Assembly (NCBI GenBank): GCA_016201085.1
Contig: JACQDO010000161.1
Coordinates: 1 to 5,564, forward strand
Length of the DNA: 5,564 nt
From: Hyphomicrobiales bacterium
GTDB lineage: Bacteria; Pseudomonadota; Alphaproteobacteria; Rhizobiales; Xanthobacteraceae
Reading direction: 5' to 3'
Position 1 is the stretch's first letter, and each line of letters opens with the position of its first letter. The notes under the pieces were generated by a model, which was not told the DNA's origin, ran no database searches, and saw only the letters and a program-made list of their open reading frames with translations. Below are positions 5,296-5,564 of the stretch, one piece after another. The translations under genes were made by a program, and so were the position numbers.

Positions 5296-5564
5296 CTAGC
5301 GGGCCTGTTCGGCCTGCCACTGGCCGAAGGATGAGCCCGCCTTGGCCAGCTTTTCCAATAATGGAGCGGGTTGCCAGTATTGCGAATCGAGCGTGTGCTG
5401 GAACTCGAGAATACGGTCATAAATCTTTTCGAGCCCGACGGAATCCGCGTAGAACATGGGCCCGCCGCGGTAGCGCGGAAATCCGTAGCCCGAAGTATAG
5501 ACGACGTCGATGTCGCTGGCACGAAAAGCGATGCCTTCCTCCAACACGCGCGCGCCTTCATTGA
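5296..5564 (-). CDS. FadB/FadJ-like enoyl-CoA hydratase/3-hydroxyacyl-CoA dehydrogenase, C-terminal end (runs off the right edge)
   Basis: Only the last 89 codons are present. The open frame continues to the right edge, reading NEGARVLEEGIAFRASDIDV, so the gene begins outside the window and internal GTG/ATG codons are not starts. The pattern NEGA.(I/V)LEEGIA.RASDIDVVY..GYGFPRYRGGPMFYAD is the signature of the second C-terminal dehydrogenase domain of multifunctional beta-oxidation alpha subunits. The ending PLLEKLAKAGSSFGQWQAEQ also fits. These enzymes hydrate a 2-enoyl-CoA and oxidise the resulting 3-hydroxyacyl-CoA. It ends with TAG at 5296-5298 and is followed 15 bases later by the thiolase, giving a complete hydration, oxidation and thiolysis set. 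Whether the hydratase domain is present cannot be seen here. Confidence 0.88.
   Translation of the reverse strand, partial: NEGARVLEEGIAFRASDIDVVYTSGYGFPRYRGGPMFYADSVGLEKIYDRILEFQHTLDSQYWQPAPLLEKLAKAGSSFGQWQAEQAR

Overview
The window looks like an alphaproteobacterial chromosome, most likely Hyphomicrobiales near Bradyrhizobium or Rhodopseudomonas. The grounds are high GC content, protein families typical of that group, and two kinds of intergenic palindromic repeat that I recognise from memory as common there. I could not run a search, so the placement is inferred. Every gene except one lies on the minus strand.

Layout from left to right. Bases 1-155 (minus) hold the first 51 codons of a TRAP-transporter solute-binding protein (DctP type) with a signal peptide. 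A divergent control region (156-309) carries a perfect 18-bp palindrome at 243-260. A MarR-family repressor gene (310-804, plus, GTG start) follows. A 145-bp MITE-like palindromic repeat (812-956) fills the tail-to-tail gap. Then, read in the minus direction from the right end, come: the C-terminal end of a FadB/FadJ-like multifunctional beta-oxidation enzyme (5296-5564), a thiolase-family protein (4072-5280), a feruloyl-CoA-synthase-like AMP-dependent ligase that has lost part of its C-terminal domain (2397-3977, with an out-of-frame remnant at 2317-2427), a RIME-like repeat that itself holds an inserted hairpin (2236-2325), a type II (HSD10-like) short-chain 3-hydroxyacyl-CoA dehydrogenase (1458-2219), and a 4-hydroxybenzoyl-CoA-type thioesterase (963-1454).

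Together the genes fit a catabolic island for an aromatic (hydroxycinnamate-like) or related carboxylic acid. The TRAP system would import the acid, the ligase would make the CoA ester, and FadB-like hydratase/dehydrogenase, SDR dehydrogenase and thiolase would shorten the side chain. The hotdog thioesterase would release the resulting aroyl-CoA as free acid. The MarR protein probably binds the palindrome and controls the transporter and itself. The substrate is an inference from family resemblance. The ligase is probably non-functional as it stands.

The most notable points are the frame-shifting deletion in the ligase, the perfect operator-like palindrome, the repeat nested inside a repeat, and the marked drop in GC content in the thiolase/FadB part. 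I see no sign of a wholly new type of system.
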